From the NCBI GenBank assembly GCA_965219565.1, contig OZ244780.1, positions 1,984,001-2,048,000 of the forward strand: DNA of 64,000 nt. Reading direction: 5' to 3'. The position numbers and the translations under genes were made by a program. The notes under the pieces were generated by a model. It saw only the letters and a list, made by a program, of their open reading frames with translations. It was not told where the DNA came from and searched no databases. Origin of the DNA: DAOUJI01 sp965219565. GTDB taxonomy: Bacteria > Chloroflexota > Dehalococcoidia > Lucifugimonadales > JAGWBF01. Below are positions 17,234-25,046 of this stretch, one piece after another. Each line of letters begins with the position of its first letter. The stretch's first letter is position 1.

Positions 17234-18400
17234 CTACAGGAACGGCTTGAGCTGGATTTCCTTCAGGGCCGGAATCACCTCAGCGCCCAACAGTTCAATC
17301 GACCTCAGCACATCTTCCTGGGGCATCGGGCCGTCGTTGCCGTAGATGTGTATGTAGCCTGGGTTCAGTCTTTCAATGACCATCCTCAGCTTGCGTATCA
17401 CGGTGTCTGGACTGCCGACGATGATGTTGTCCAGTTCAAGCAAGTCCTCGTAGCCAACCTGGTCGTTGAAGCCGCCCCCCATCGCTTGGCGGTCGGCTTT
17501 CAGGGCCATAGCCTCCCTGGTCTGGTAACCGGGAGGGTCGTTGTGCTCCCGGGGCCCACGGCCCTTGTGGGCGCTGGTCCACATGAAATTGCGGCCCACC
17601 TCTTTCGCCTTCTCATCAGTGTCGGCGCAGAAAACCCGAATCAAGTATCCGAAATGCTCCGGCCCGGCGCGGAAACCGTACTCCTTGGCTACTTCCACGT
17701 AGGTGTCACGCAGCCACTCGGTGATGTGGAGAAGGGCGCCCAGGTTCATGTAGGGATACCCGTTCCTGGCGGCCCAGTAGACGCTTTCGGGGCTGCCTGT
17801 CCCGGGAAACCATATGGGCGGATGGGGTTTCTGGACAGGGACCACCCACGGATTGACCACGCGGTGGTGGTAATACTTTCCCTCATACCTGAACGGGCCT
17901 GGCTTGGTCCAGCATTCGATAATCAGGTCGTGGGCCTCCTGAAAGCGGTCCCAGTTCTCGGTAGGATCGATTCCTCCGTGGAGGCTCTCCACAGCCAGCC
18001 CACGGACGAACCCAGAAATCAAGCGTCCACCGGAATATAGGTCGAGAATGGCCAGTTCTTCAGCCATGCGCACCGGGTCGTGAATGGCTATGACATTGCC
18101 CAGAATGGCTATCTTGGCGTTTTTGGTCACCTTGCTGATTACGGCTGCGTCCAGGTTGACCGCGGCCTTCATGCACCAGTAGGACGAATGGTGTTCGTTG
18201 GTCATAATTCCGTCGAACCCTGCCTGGTCAGCCGACGCGTACTGCTCGTGGTACTGGTTGTACAGCTTGATCCCCTGCTCGGGGTCGAAATGGGTGTTGG
18301 GGAAGTCCAGCCTGCCTGACGGGTACTGGTTGAGATCGTCTTCCGTAACCACGGAATAGGGCTGCTCTGTGAAATAGAAGAAATCTACGGTTTCTTTCAT
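17234..18400 (-). CDS. Luciferase-like flavin-dependent monooxygenase (LLM)
   Basis: 388 residues from the ATG at 18400 (the frame stays open to 18478, but the family begins at the MKETVDFFYFTEQP segment). It has the bacterial-luciferase TIM barrel: NEHHSSYW early, IAILGNVIAIHDPVRMAEELAILD for the flavin-site strand-helix, and a GRLISGFVRG loop. Such enzymes use reduced FMN and O2 to oxidise organic substrates, and take FMNH2 from a separate reductase. It is more distant from the two LLM paralogues at 28.5 and 36.0 kb than those are from each other. It is followed by a cupin gene. Substrate unknown. Confidence 0.92.
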   Translation of the reverse strand: MKETVDFFYFTEQPYSVVTEDDLNQYPSGRLDFPNTHFDPEQGIKLYNQYHEQYASADQAGFDGIMTNEHHSSYWCMKAAVNLDAAVISKVTKNAKIAILGNVIAIHDPVRMAEELAILDLYSGGRLISGFVRGLAVESLHGGIDPTENWDRFQEAHDLIIECWTKPGPFRYEGKYYHHRVVNPWVVPVQKPHPPIWFPGTGSPESVYWAARNGYPYMNLGALLHITEWLRDTYVEVAKEYGFRAGPEHFGYLIRVFCADTDEKAKEVGRNFMWTSAHKGRGPREHNDPPGYQTREAMALKADRQAMGGGFNDQVGYEDLLELDNIIVGSPDTVIRKLRMVIERLNPGYIHIYGNDGPMPQEDVLRSIELLGAEVIPALKEIQLKPFL

Positions 18401-18639
18401 GAGTTTTCGTCCTACGGCTAGAAAATCCTGGTTGTCCTTCCGGTCCGCGTGGGTACTGCGGCTTGAACTCTTCTCCAAACGTGGCGGCTCGAATTTACCA
18501 GCTTACGCCCACAGACACAAGCCGAAGGCATGTAGACAAGTCCGTTTGACTGGCTTTAAATTAGGTTTCCGCTGCGACTGCGACGCTCCCGGTTCAAATT
18601 TCCTCGTCGACCCCAGAGCCAAATGTCAAGCGGTCCCAG

Positions 18640-18668
18640 TTGATGGTCGACCAGCCTCCCGCTGTAGA
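18640..18668 (+). promoter_or_regulatory. Possible promoter for small membrane protein
   Basis: TTGATG at 18640-18645 and TGTAGA at 18663-18668 with 17-base spacing, 46 bases before the ATG at 18715. The -10 match is moderate. Confidence 0.35.
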
Positions 18669-18714
18669 CTTGGCTCACAGATAGCCAATATTCGATGTTG
18701 CATAGGAGGGAACC

Positions 18715-19146
18715 ATGCTGAACGCTGTGAAACTAGTGGCTGGAATCTACATGATAGCTCTGGCCGTGGTGGTGGCCGGACACCTGCTTGCCACGCAGGT
18801 CTACGACGCAGGGCTAACCGGCACAGCGTTGACCGTTTGGCGAGTCCTGGACCCGCTCATGGTGGTGGGCGTTGTCATGGCGCTTATAGTCGCGGCCTGC
18901 AGGAAGCGTTGCGTCTGCAACGATATGACTGACAAGTCAGTCAACCGGGAGTGGCTGGAGGCGAACTTCACCTTCTACTTCTCCGGGGCTTTGCTGCTGG
19001 CGCTGCTTTGGAACTGGTTCGGAGTGGAGTGGTCGAACCCCGTCACCGCAGATGCTCTACTTTGGGTGATCATCGACTCGGCGCTTCCCTTCCTGTTGGG
19101 TTCCACGTCTCTCCGGCTTATTCGTGAGGCGACAGCCAAGCCGTAG
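18715..19146 (+). CDS. Hypothetical four-helix membrane protein
   Basis: 143 residues with four hydrophobic segments at about 5-25, 40-60, 84-103 and 109-128. Between helices 2 and 3 there is a short cytoplasmic loop with CRKRCVCND, whose clustered Cys residues could bind a metal or form disulfides. An AGGAGG ribosome binding site stands five bases before the ATG. I do not recognise the family. The gene is monocistronic, followed by about 320 bases without a gene. Confidence 0.75.
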   Translation: MLNAVKLVAGIYMIALAVVVAGHLLATQVYDAGLTGTALTVWRVLDPLMVVGVVMALIVAACRKRCVCNDMTDKSVNREWLEANFTFYFSGALLLALLWNWFGVEWSNPVTADALLWVIIDSALPFLLGSTSLRLIREATAKP

Positions 19147-19399
19147 TAGAAGGGTCTAAAGCTATATTCATGGGAAGACTGGCCGACTTATAACGGTTGT
19201 TGGCTGGGGATGCAGACCGCCTACGACATCTGGCAGGCGCGAGACTGAGCCAAACAAATCCCGGTCCAGAGGTTCGCCACGCCAGACTTGGCAGTGTTTA
19301 GAAACCTCGGTCCAGACGGCCCCGTCGCGCGATTGAAGCCGGTCGGCGCCACCGATGGAGCCGCTCAAGCCGGGTTATCATTGACGGCCGACTTCTGCC
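19147..19399. other. Intergenic stretch, no gene seen
   Basis: About 250 bases before the promoter at 19400. Short frames on both strands have no ribosome binding site and no recognisable product, and no strong hairpin was noticed. Confidence 0.4.
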
Positions 19400-19427
19400 T
19401 TGACGCCCCGCTTTCCCAAGTTACAAT
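19400..19427 (+). promoter_or_regulatory. sigma70-type promoter for hydrolase gene
   Basis: TTGACG at 19400-19405 and TACAAT at 19422-19427, spaced by 16 bases, 43 bases before the ATG at 19471, which has GAAGGAG upstream. Confidence 0.6.
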
Positions 19428-19470
19428 TGCCTGAACGAGTTGGACCTCCGGTCAAGAAGGAGAAACTGCA

Positions 19471-20229
19471 ATGCCGTATTACACTAAAGGCGACGTGCGC
19501 ATCCACTATGAGGAGGTTGGTTCCGGTTTCCCGCTTCTCGCGACCCCTGGCGGAGGCTTGAACTCCGTGATGACCAATTGGCCTGGTCAGGCGTTCAGCG
19601 CGATGGAGGAGTTCAAGAACGACTTCCGTTGCATCACGATGGACCAGCGCAACGCGAATGGCGGGGAGTCCAGCGGGCCGGTCCAAGTCAATGATCCGTG
19701 GGGAGCCTTTGCAGACGACCAACTGGGGTTGATGGACCATCTCGGCATTCAGGAGTTTTTGTTCATTGGCTACTGTATCGGAGGTCCTTTTGCGCTCAAG
19801 CTCATTGAACGTGCGCCTGAACGCGTCAAAGCCGCTGTGCTCTGCCAGCCGGTTGGGCACGTAGGGAAAGCGCCGGACGCCATGTATGACGGCGGCCGCG
19901 ATAGCTGGGGCCCTGAGCTATGCTCCCGGCGGCCTGACGTGACGATGGAGACGGTTGAACAATACTTGCACAACCTTTACAGAGTCCAGCCGGACTTCGT
20001 GTACAGTGTGTCGCGGGACTTCGCGCGCTCGTGCCAAACTCCGATGCTGGTCATGCCCGACGACACGCCAGCGCACTCGTACGAGGCGGCCATGGACTTG
20101 GTGGCATTGGCTCCCAAGGCCGAGGTGACGGAGTATCCCTGGAAGGAGTCAGAGGACGTAAAGGCCAGGACGATAAGCCAGGTGCGTGAGTTCCTCAAGG
20201 CCCATCAACCCGCGAAGACCGCCGGATGA
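19471..20229 (+). CDS. Alpha/beta hydrolase with cysteine nucleophile
   Basis: 252 residues with the alpha/beta-hydrolase core: ATPGGGLN oxyanion strand, MDQRNANGGES loop, and nucleophile elbow G100-Y-C102-I-G-G. Cys replaces the usual Ser, as in dienelactone hydrolases. The acid region PDDTPAHS is present, but I do not see a His in the usual place near the C-terminus (EYPWKESEDV instead). The His in PAHS might serve, or the protein may not be a classical esterase. Substrate unknown. It has its own promoter and is followed 34 bases later by the methyltransferase gene. Confidence 0.87.
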   Translation: MPYYTKGDVRIHYEEVGSGFPLLATPGGGLNSVMTNWPGQAFSAMEEFKNDFRCITMDQRNANGGESSGPVQVNDPWGAFADDQLGLMDHLGIQEFLFIGYCIGGPFALKLIERAPERVKAAVLCQPVGHVGKAPDAMYDGGRDSWGPELCSRRPDVTMETVEQYLHNLYRVQPDFVYSVSRDFARSCQTPMLVMPDDTPAHSYEAAMDLVALAPKAEVTEYPWKESEDVKARTISQVREFLKAHQPAKTAG

Positions 20230-20263
20230 CATAAAGCACTCCTCGAAGTGTTCACAGACTAGT

Positions 20264-21673
20264 ATGCCCCTCCAGACAGAACCTAGCGCAAACAACGCCA
20301 CGGGCGGCCTGCTCCAGGCCATGCTGCCCCGCAGCAGCGTGCGCTCCGAGAACACCCAGGCCATTGCCGGTCACCCCGGCCTGCGGCCTGACATCCTCAT
20401 CACCGCCCCGGGCCGGGCGTCCGTCGTCGTTGAGGCCGAGTACCTGCCCGCCCACACCGTCGAGGTGGAGGCCAGGTCGCGCCTTGGGCTGGAGGTCGCC
20501 GCCAACGGACGGCCCATCGAAGCAGCCATCGCCCTGAGATACCCGGTGGATGCGAAAGAGGCCCACGACCTCCAGGCCGCACTGTCGTCGGCGCGCCTCT
20601 CCTACTGTGTCTTCACAGAGGGCGCAGAGGACGTGCATCGCTTCCCGGAGTCGGGCTGGCTGGACGGCGGCCTTGAGGACCTAGCGGACATGGTGCGCCT
20701 GGTGTCGGTCCCACAACGCGCCGTTGACAGGGCCACAACCGCGCTCCAGGAGGGCATCGACGGGGCCGCGAGGCTGCTGGACGAACTGAGCGAGACCAAG
20801 GTAGGCGTCACCGACGTCATCGCCCGCCTGCTGGGCATGACCAACGTGCCCCAGACCCGCCGCATGGCCTGCGCCATCATTGCCAACGCTCTGGTGTTCC
20901 ATGAGCGCATTGCCGGCATGCATGATGGCGTCAAGCCTCTGGCTGTGGTGTGCGGCGACGAAGCGGACAACCCCAAGGGCGAGGTGCTGGCGGCATGGAG
21001 CGACATACTCGATATCAACTACTGGGCCATTTTTGCCATAGCCAAGGACATCCTGGAGCAGCTGCCATCGGGCGACGCGGCCGCCATTCTGAACAAGCTG
21101 AGAGATACGGCCGAGTCGGTGAATGCTACGGGGGTGGACAATGCCCACGACCTGACCGGACGCATCTTCCAGAGGCTAATTGCCGACCGCAAATACTTGG
21201 CCACCTTCTACACCCTGCCAGCGTCGGCGGCGCTGCTGGCCCGGCTGGCTGTCGCCAAGATGGAGGATGTGGACTGGTCGGACGCGGAGGCCATAGGCAG
21301 GTTGAAGATAGGGGACTTCGCCTGCGGCACAGGGGCCCTACTCTCAGCGGTGTACGAGCAGATTGCCGCCCGCCACGAGCGCGTCGGGGGCAACGCGGCC
21401 GCCTTACACAGGGTGATGATGGAGGATGTGCTCTACGGTTGCGACGTCATGCCCTCAGCCGTCCACATCACTGGCTCAACCCTCTCTGGCATGGAGCCCT
21501 CCGTCATCTTCAACGACTCTCACCTGTACACCATGCCCTACGGCCGGATGCAGGACGGCAGCGTGATGATAGGCTCCCTGGATCTTCTCCAGTCCTCCAA
21601 CGTCTTGACGCTGTTTTGGACCAGCGATCCGGCCAAGCGCACCGGCAGCGCGGGTGAGGAGGTGGCCACCTAG
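20264..21673 (+). CDS. N6-adenine DNA methyltransferase, N-terminal part (ends at in-frame TAG)
   Basis: 469 residues from ATG 20264 (the open frame extends upstream into the hydrolase gene, but this is the first Met after it). Residues about 45-80 contain RPDILI...VVVEAEY, reminiscent of a PD-(D/E)xK nuclease fold with Glu in place of Lys. A helical region follows, then the SAM-binding motif I DFACGTG at 351-357. The frame then ends at TAG 21671-21673, before catalytic motif IV. The same frame resumes immediately with motif IV, so alone this part could bind SAM but not methylate. Its codons are G+C rich, unlike most of the second part. Confidence 0.75.
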   Translation: MPLQTEPSANNATGGLLQAMLPRSSVRSENTQAIAGHPGLRPDILITAPGRASVVVEAEYLPAHTVEVEARSRLGLEVAANGRPIEAAIALRYPVDAKEAHDLQAALSSARLSYCVFTEGAEDVHRFPESGWLDGGLEDLADMVRLVSVPQRAVDRATTALQEGIDGAARLLDELSETKVGVTDVIARLLGMTNVPQTRRMACAIIANALVFHERIAGMHDGVKPLAVVCGDEADNPKGEVLAAWSDILDINYWAIFAIAKDILEQLPSGDAAAILNKLRDTAESVNATGVDNAHDLTGRIFQRLIADRKYLATFYTLPASAALLARLAVAKMEDVDWSDAEAIGRLKIGDFACGTGALLSAVYEQIAARHERVGGNAAALHRVMMEDVLYGCDVMPSAVHITGSTLSGMEPSVIFNDSHLYTMPYGRMQDGSVMIGSLDLLQSSNVLTLFWTSDPAKRTGSAGEEVAT

Positions 21674-21706
21674 GTACGCGCCGAGGTACAGGACGAGGGC
21701 TACGAC

Positions 21707-23170
21707 TTGGTGATTATGAATCCGCCTTTTACCAGCAATACTGCTAAAGAGGCTTCTCATATTGGCACGTTCGCCCCTGCCTTCGCTGCATTCGGGAGTG
21801 CCGATAAGGATCAACGCGACATGGCCAAGCATCTAGGTAAACTCAAGGTGGGGACGTGCTATCACGGCCACGCTGGCATGGCCTCAGCGTTCGCAGCACT
21901 GGCTCACCGTAAGTTGAAGCCGGGGGGCATCTTAGCTCTTGTCTTACCCCTAACAGCTACTGCCGCATCATCTTGGCAAAGTTTTCGCCAGATGCTAGAC
22001 GATGGTTACACTCAGTCAACGGTCCTAAGTATAGCTGCCGCCGACAATGATGACCTGTCGTTCTCATCTGATACCGGAATGGCAGAGTGTCTGATTATTG
22101 CACGTAAGCGCAAACCGGGTGAGTCCACCGAAAGGCGTACGGCCTATTCATCCTTAGCACAAAGGCCCTACGGATTCGCTCATGCAAGCATCCTAGCAAG
22201 TAAAATCACTGGCAGCGACCATATCAGGCAAATTGAGGACGGGCCATACGGCGGTACGTCCCTCATTGTTGGTGATGACGTGGTGGGAGAGATGATAACT
22301 GCTCCTCAACAAACAAGTGGAGAGGTATGGGGGGCCGTGCGTATTTCGGATTATGCCGTAGCTCAGACTGCTGACGCCCTGACGCAGTCAAAACTTTGGC
22401 TCCCAGCTATTGCGTCACCCCTTCCGCTGAGGACAACGCCACTAGAGAGTATCCGTGTCCTTGGCCTCTATGACCTAGACATTACAGGACAGCCCCCTCA
22501 AGGACCATTCACAAGAACCCAATATAGTGCAACGGCGACCTACCCATCGCTCTGGAACCACGATGCAAAAAACGAGACACGGATGGTCTGTATACCAGAT
22601 TCGCAACTGCGGGTTCGGCCCGGCATGGAGAACAAAGCCGCAACTGTTTGGGCTACGGCGAGTCGGGCGCACATAAGTCGAGAATTCCGTTTCAACTCCC
22701 AGCCACTCAGCGTATCCATCACAGAAACTCCTACAATTGGTGGTAGGGCTTGGCCGAATGTTCGCTTCAATCAAGCTAATTTTGATCTAGCATTCGCCGT
22801 CTGGGCAAACTCTACTCTTGGCCTGATAACATATTGGTGGCACTCAAATAGACAGGTGTCCGGTAGAGGGGCAATTTCAATCCGCTCTGCCGATTCCCTC
22901 CCTGTACTGGACTTCCGCGCCTTGACGGAAGACCAGCGCATCATGGTTCAGGCGATCTTCAACGAGTTCCGTGACAAAGAGTTGAAGCCCGCCTACCTGG
23001 CAGACACCGACCCCAACCGTGCTCTCCTAGACCGACGAGTGGTCTGTGAGCTCTTGGGCTTCGACGAGGAGACCTACGTAGCCGTCCGGCGTCTGGCGGC
23101 CAAGTGGTGCGCGGAGCCCTCCGTGCATGGTGGTAAGTCAAGGCCGAAATGGGCCAAGTTCGTCAGTTAA
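21707..23170 (+). CDS. N6-adenine DNA methyltransferase, C-terminal part
   Basis: Continues the frame of the preceding gene after its TAG. It begins with DLVIMNPPF, the catalytic motif IV (NPPF) of adenine-N6 methyltransferases, then has a substrate-binding and target-recognition region and ends with a conserved helical tail. The only starts available are weak (TTG 21707, ATG 21716 just before NPPF) and no ribosome binding site is seen, so independent translation is doubtful. The DNA from about 21.7 to 22.9 kb is visibly more A+T rich than either flank, which suggests that the recognition region was replaced by recombination. Confidence 0.65.
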   Translation: MVIMNPPFTSNTAKEASHIGTFAPAFAAFGSADKDQRDMAKHLGKLKVGTCYHGHAGMASAFAALAHRKLKPGGILALVLPLTATAASSWQSFRQMLDDGYTQSTVLSIAAADNDDLSFSSDTGMAECLIIARKRKPGESTERRTAYSSLAQRPYGFAHASILASKITGSDHIRQIEDGPYGGTSLIVGDDVVGEMITAPQQTSGEVWGAVRISDYAVAQTADALTQSKLWLPAIASPLPLRTTPLESIRVLGLYDLDITGQPPQGPFTRTQYSATATYPSLWNHDAKNETRMVCIPDSQLRVRPGMENKAATVWATASRAHISREFRFNSQPLSVSITETPTIGGRAWPNVRFNQANFDLAFAVWANSTLGLITYWWHSNRQVSGRGAISIRSADSLPVLDFRALTEDQRIMVQAIFNEFRDKELKPAYLADTDPNRALLDRRVVCELLGFDEETYVAVRRLAAKWCAEPSVHGGKSRPKWAKFVS

Positions 23171-23246
23171 GGGCTGGGCATCACAACACAATACAGGACT
23201 AACATTGGCAGTCGGCATCGGGAACAGCCTGCTATTCGTGACGAAC

Positions 23247-23486
23247 CTAGACTAAACTTCCCAGTCGATTTGCCAGGTCGCGTCCAGAGGTAGCTGGCGG
23301 CAAAGGCCTGCCGTTGGTCCGGTAAAGCTCGATCACTTCTTCGACTATCCGGCAGAGTTCCTGGAACACTTGCTCCTCGTCTGCTCCGTGACATCCACCG
23401 TATATCAAACCCGGCGCGCTGCCCACATAGCACTGGTCATCCTCGGACCAGTCAACTATTTTCACGTACCGTGCGCTCTCCTTCAT
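23247..23486 (-). CDS. HicB-like antitoxin-family protein, solitary
   Basis: 79 residues of the HicB N-terminal fold: YVKIVDWSEDDQCYVGSAPGLIYGGCHGADEEQVFQELCRIVEEVI. HicB proteins bind and inhibit the HicA RNA-cleaving toxin and often repress their own promoter. No HicA-like frame lies beside it: upstream is a tRNA gene and downstream the convergent methyltransferase. There is no C-terminal DNA-binding domain, so it is a short form. It is either an orphan antitoxin or a stand-alone HicB-like regulator. Confidence 0.8.
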   Translation of the reverse strand: MKESARYVKIVDWSEDDQCYVGSAPGLIYGGCHGADEEQVFQELCRIVEEVIELYRTNGRPLPPATSGRDLANRLGSLV

Positions 23487-23577
23487 CTCTCGACTCCGGA
23501 ACGGCGGCCCTCTGATGGGGTCGAGTGACCGTATGTCGACGAATCAGGCGCTACACAAGCCATAAGCGTCACAAAAA

Positions 23578-23651
23578 TGGCTGCCCGGCCAGGATTCGAA
23601 CCTGGGTCAGAGGATCCAAAGTCCCCTGTGATACCACTACACCACCGGGCA
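23578..23651 (-). tRNA. tRNA-Gln (anticodon TTG)
   Basis: 74 bases on the minus strand. The acceptor stem is TGCCCGG/CCGGGCA with the U1-A72 pair typical of tRNA-Gln. The anticodon loop CTTTGGA gives TTG. The T arm is CCAGG-TTCGAAT-CCTGG, and the 3' CCA is encoded. Confidence 0.97.
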
Positions 23652-23730
23652 TTCCAGCAACATCCCATTATCGCATAGGCCGGACGCAGGTTCCATGCGC
23701 CTCTGCGGCGAGTCAGCCCGCGGACGCATG

Positions 23731-23761
23731 TTGGGAAAAACGGCCTCACTGCAAGTATAAT
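23731..23761 (+). promoter_or_regulatory. Promoter overlapping the first ATG of the MFS frame
   Basis: TATAAT at 23756-23761 with TTGGGA at 23731-23736 (19-base spacing, rather long). The -10 box runs through the first ATG of the frame at 23760, so translation must start later if this promoter is used. Confidence 0.4.
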
Positions 23762-23771
23762 GCGTCGCAGC

Positions 23772-25046
23772 ATGCTCAGGTCTACGGCAGGTCTCTTCAC
23801 TGGATACGCATGGGTCATACTGTTGGTGGCCGTGTGCATCAATTTGGTAACCCAGATGGGCCGCAACGCTTATGCGGTTACAGGTCCCGACCTCACCGAC
23901 AGCCTGAGTCTCTCTTATGCCCAGCTTGGCATATTGTTAACCTCCTACTCAATACTGTTGATGGCCGGCGCCTTTGTTTTCGGCGCCCTGGCCTCCAGGT
24001 ACGGCGCACGGTTTATCGTCGCGGGCGGGGCGTTTGTCGGGGCGTTTGCCATGGTCGGCATAGGATTCTCCGAAAACTTTGCGTTGGCCGTCGTCGCCAG
24101 CGGCGTCCTAGGCTTATCTTCCGCAGCGGCCACCACGCCCGTCATGGGTATGCTGGCGTCCTGGTTCTCTACAGAACGCAGGGGAGCGGCCGCAGGGCTG
24201 GCGGCTGCGGGGGGAGGAGTCAGCTTTATCGTCATCGGGGCGATAACACCCGAGTTGGTGGACCGTGATCCGGTGGACGGGTGGAGGCACAGCTGGTGGG
24301 CCTTGGCCGCCATTTCGGGTCTCATTGGGCTGGTTGCCTTGGTTTTCTTGAGAGAACTGCCGGGCGGGAGGAGCGTTCCAAAGAGGGGCTTGGGGAATTG
24401 GCCTATAGAGGTGTACAAGAACCGGCTCGTTTGGACCGTTGCGGCAGTGGCATTTTGCGCCGGATGGAGCATCGGGCTATACACGACCTTCTTTGGCGTG
24501 TTCCTCGAAGAGCGCGGAATCAGCCTCGACACGACCGGGAGGCTCTTCCAGCTCATCGGAGTACTTTCCATCATCAGCGGAATCGTCTGGGGTTATGCAT
24601 CGGACCTCATCGGTCGACGAATGGGATTTTTCTTGTCCTTCGTGGCGTTCGGAGTGGGCGCTGTGATTTTTTGGCAAGTCACCGAGCTGGGCGGCTTCAT
24701 AGTTTCAGCTATACTGGTGGGGTTCACTATCCGTGCCGCATATACAATATGCGCAGCTTGCGCCGGAGACTACGTGCCTCATCAATTCTCACCGGCGGCG
24801 TTCGGCTTGATGGGCGTAGGCGCAGGTTTTGGGCAAGCACTCGGTCCGTACATCGGAGGAGAGATCGCCGACATCACGGGCGACATTGGTTGGGCCTACG
24901 TTCTGGCCATCGCCGCCGCAGGCGTGGGCGCCGTCATATCCGTGATGCTGCGCCGCCCTGAAACCACGCCTTTGGAGACGCCTATCCAGGAAGTCCCCGC
25001 ACAGGAGAAAACAGCCTTGGCAGAACATGGAGGCACAGATGGCTAA
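23772..25046 (+). CDS. MFS transporter
   Basis: 424 residues with twelve predicted membrane helices. The loop between helices 2 and 3 has the MFS motif-A-like GALASRYGARF, repeated in the second half as GYASDLIGRRMG. The frame opens at 23760, but a TATAAT covers that ATG, so the ATG at 23772 is preferred, with a very short or absent leader. The last eight bases overlap the CoA-transferase gene, so the pair is probably one operon that imports a substrate and then activates it as a CoA thioester. The transported compound is probably an organic anion, but this is inference. Confidence 0.9.
   Translation: MLRSTAGLFTGYAWVILLVAVCINLVTQMGRNAYAVTGPDLTDSLSLSYAQLGILLTSYSILLMAGAFVFGALASRYGARFIVAGGAFVGAFAMVGIGFSENFALAVVASGVLGLSSAAATTPVMGMLASWFSTERRGAAAGLAAAGGGVSFIVIGAITPELVDRDPVDGWRHSWWALAAISGLIGLVALVFLRELPGGRSVPKRGLGNWPIEVYKNRLVWTVAAVAFCAGWSIGLYTTFFGVFLEERGISLDTTGRLFQLIGVLSIISGIVWGYASDLIGRRMGFFLSFVAFGVGAVIFWQVTELGGFIVSAILVGFTIRAAYTICAACAGDYVPHQFSPAAFGLMGVGAGFGQALGPYIGGEIADITGDIGWAYVLAIAAAGVGAVISVMLRRPETTPLETPIQEVPAQEKTALAEHGGTDG

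Larger units (their letters stand above)
20264..23170 (+). pseudogene. Split large DNA methyltransferase / type IIG-like gene with one in-frame TAG
   Basis: The two parts above share one reading frame of about 968 codons, interrupted only by TAG at 21671-21673. Joined, they give an order typical of large adenine methyltransferases: nuclease-like N-terminus, motif I, motif IV NPPF, recognition domain. TAG is an ordinary stop elsewhere in the window, so a nonsense mutation (or an assembly error) is the simplest reading; programmed readthrough is possible. No separate restriction or specificity subunit is adjacent. Confidence 0.7.

Noticed and set aside
19378..19860. 160-codon minus-strand frame over the hydrolase start
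   Set aside because: Overlaps a well-supported promoter and the hydrolase gene on the other strand; no motif.
21671..21673. TAG might be recoded to an amino acid in this organism
   Set aside because: Several intact genes here end in TAG (for example the antiporter at 16795-16797 and dapL at 49201-49199), so TAG acts as a normal stop.
23483..23866. 127-codon minus-strand frame that might be HicA
   Set aside because: It runs through the tRNA-Gln gene and has no HicA signature.
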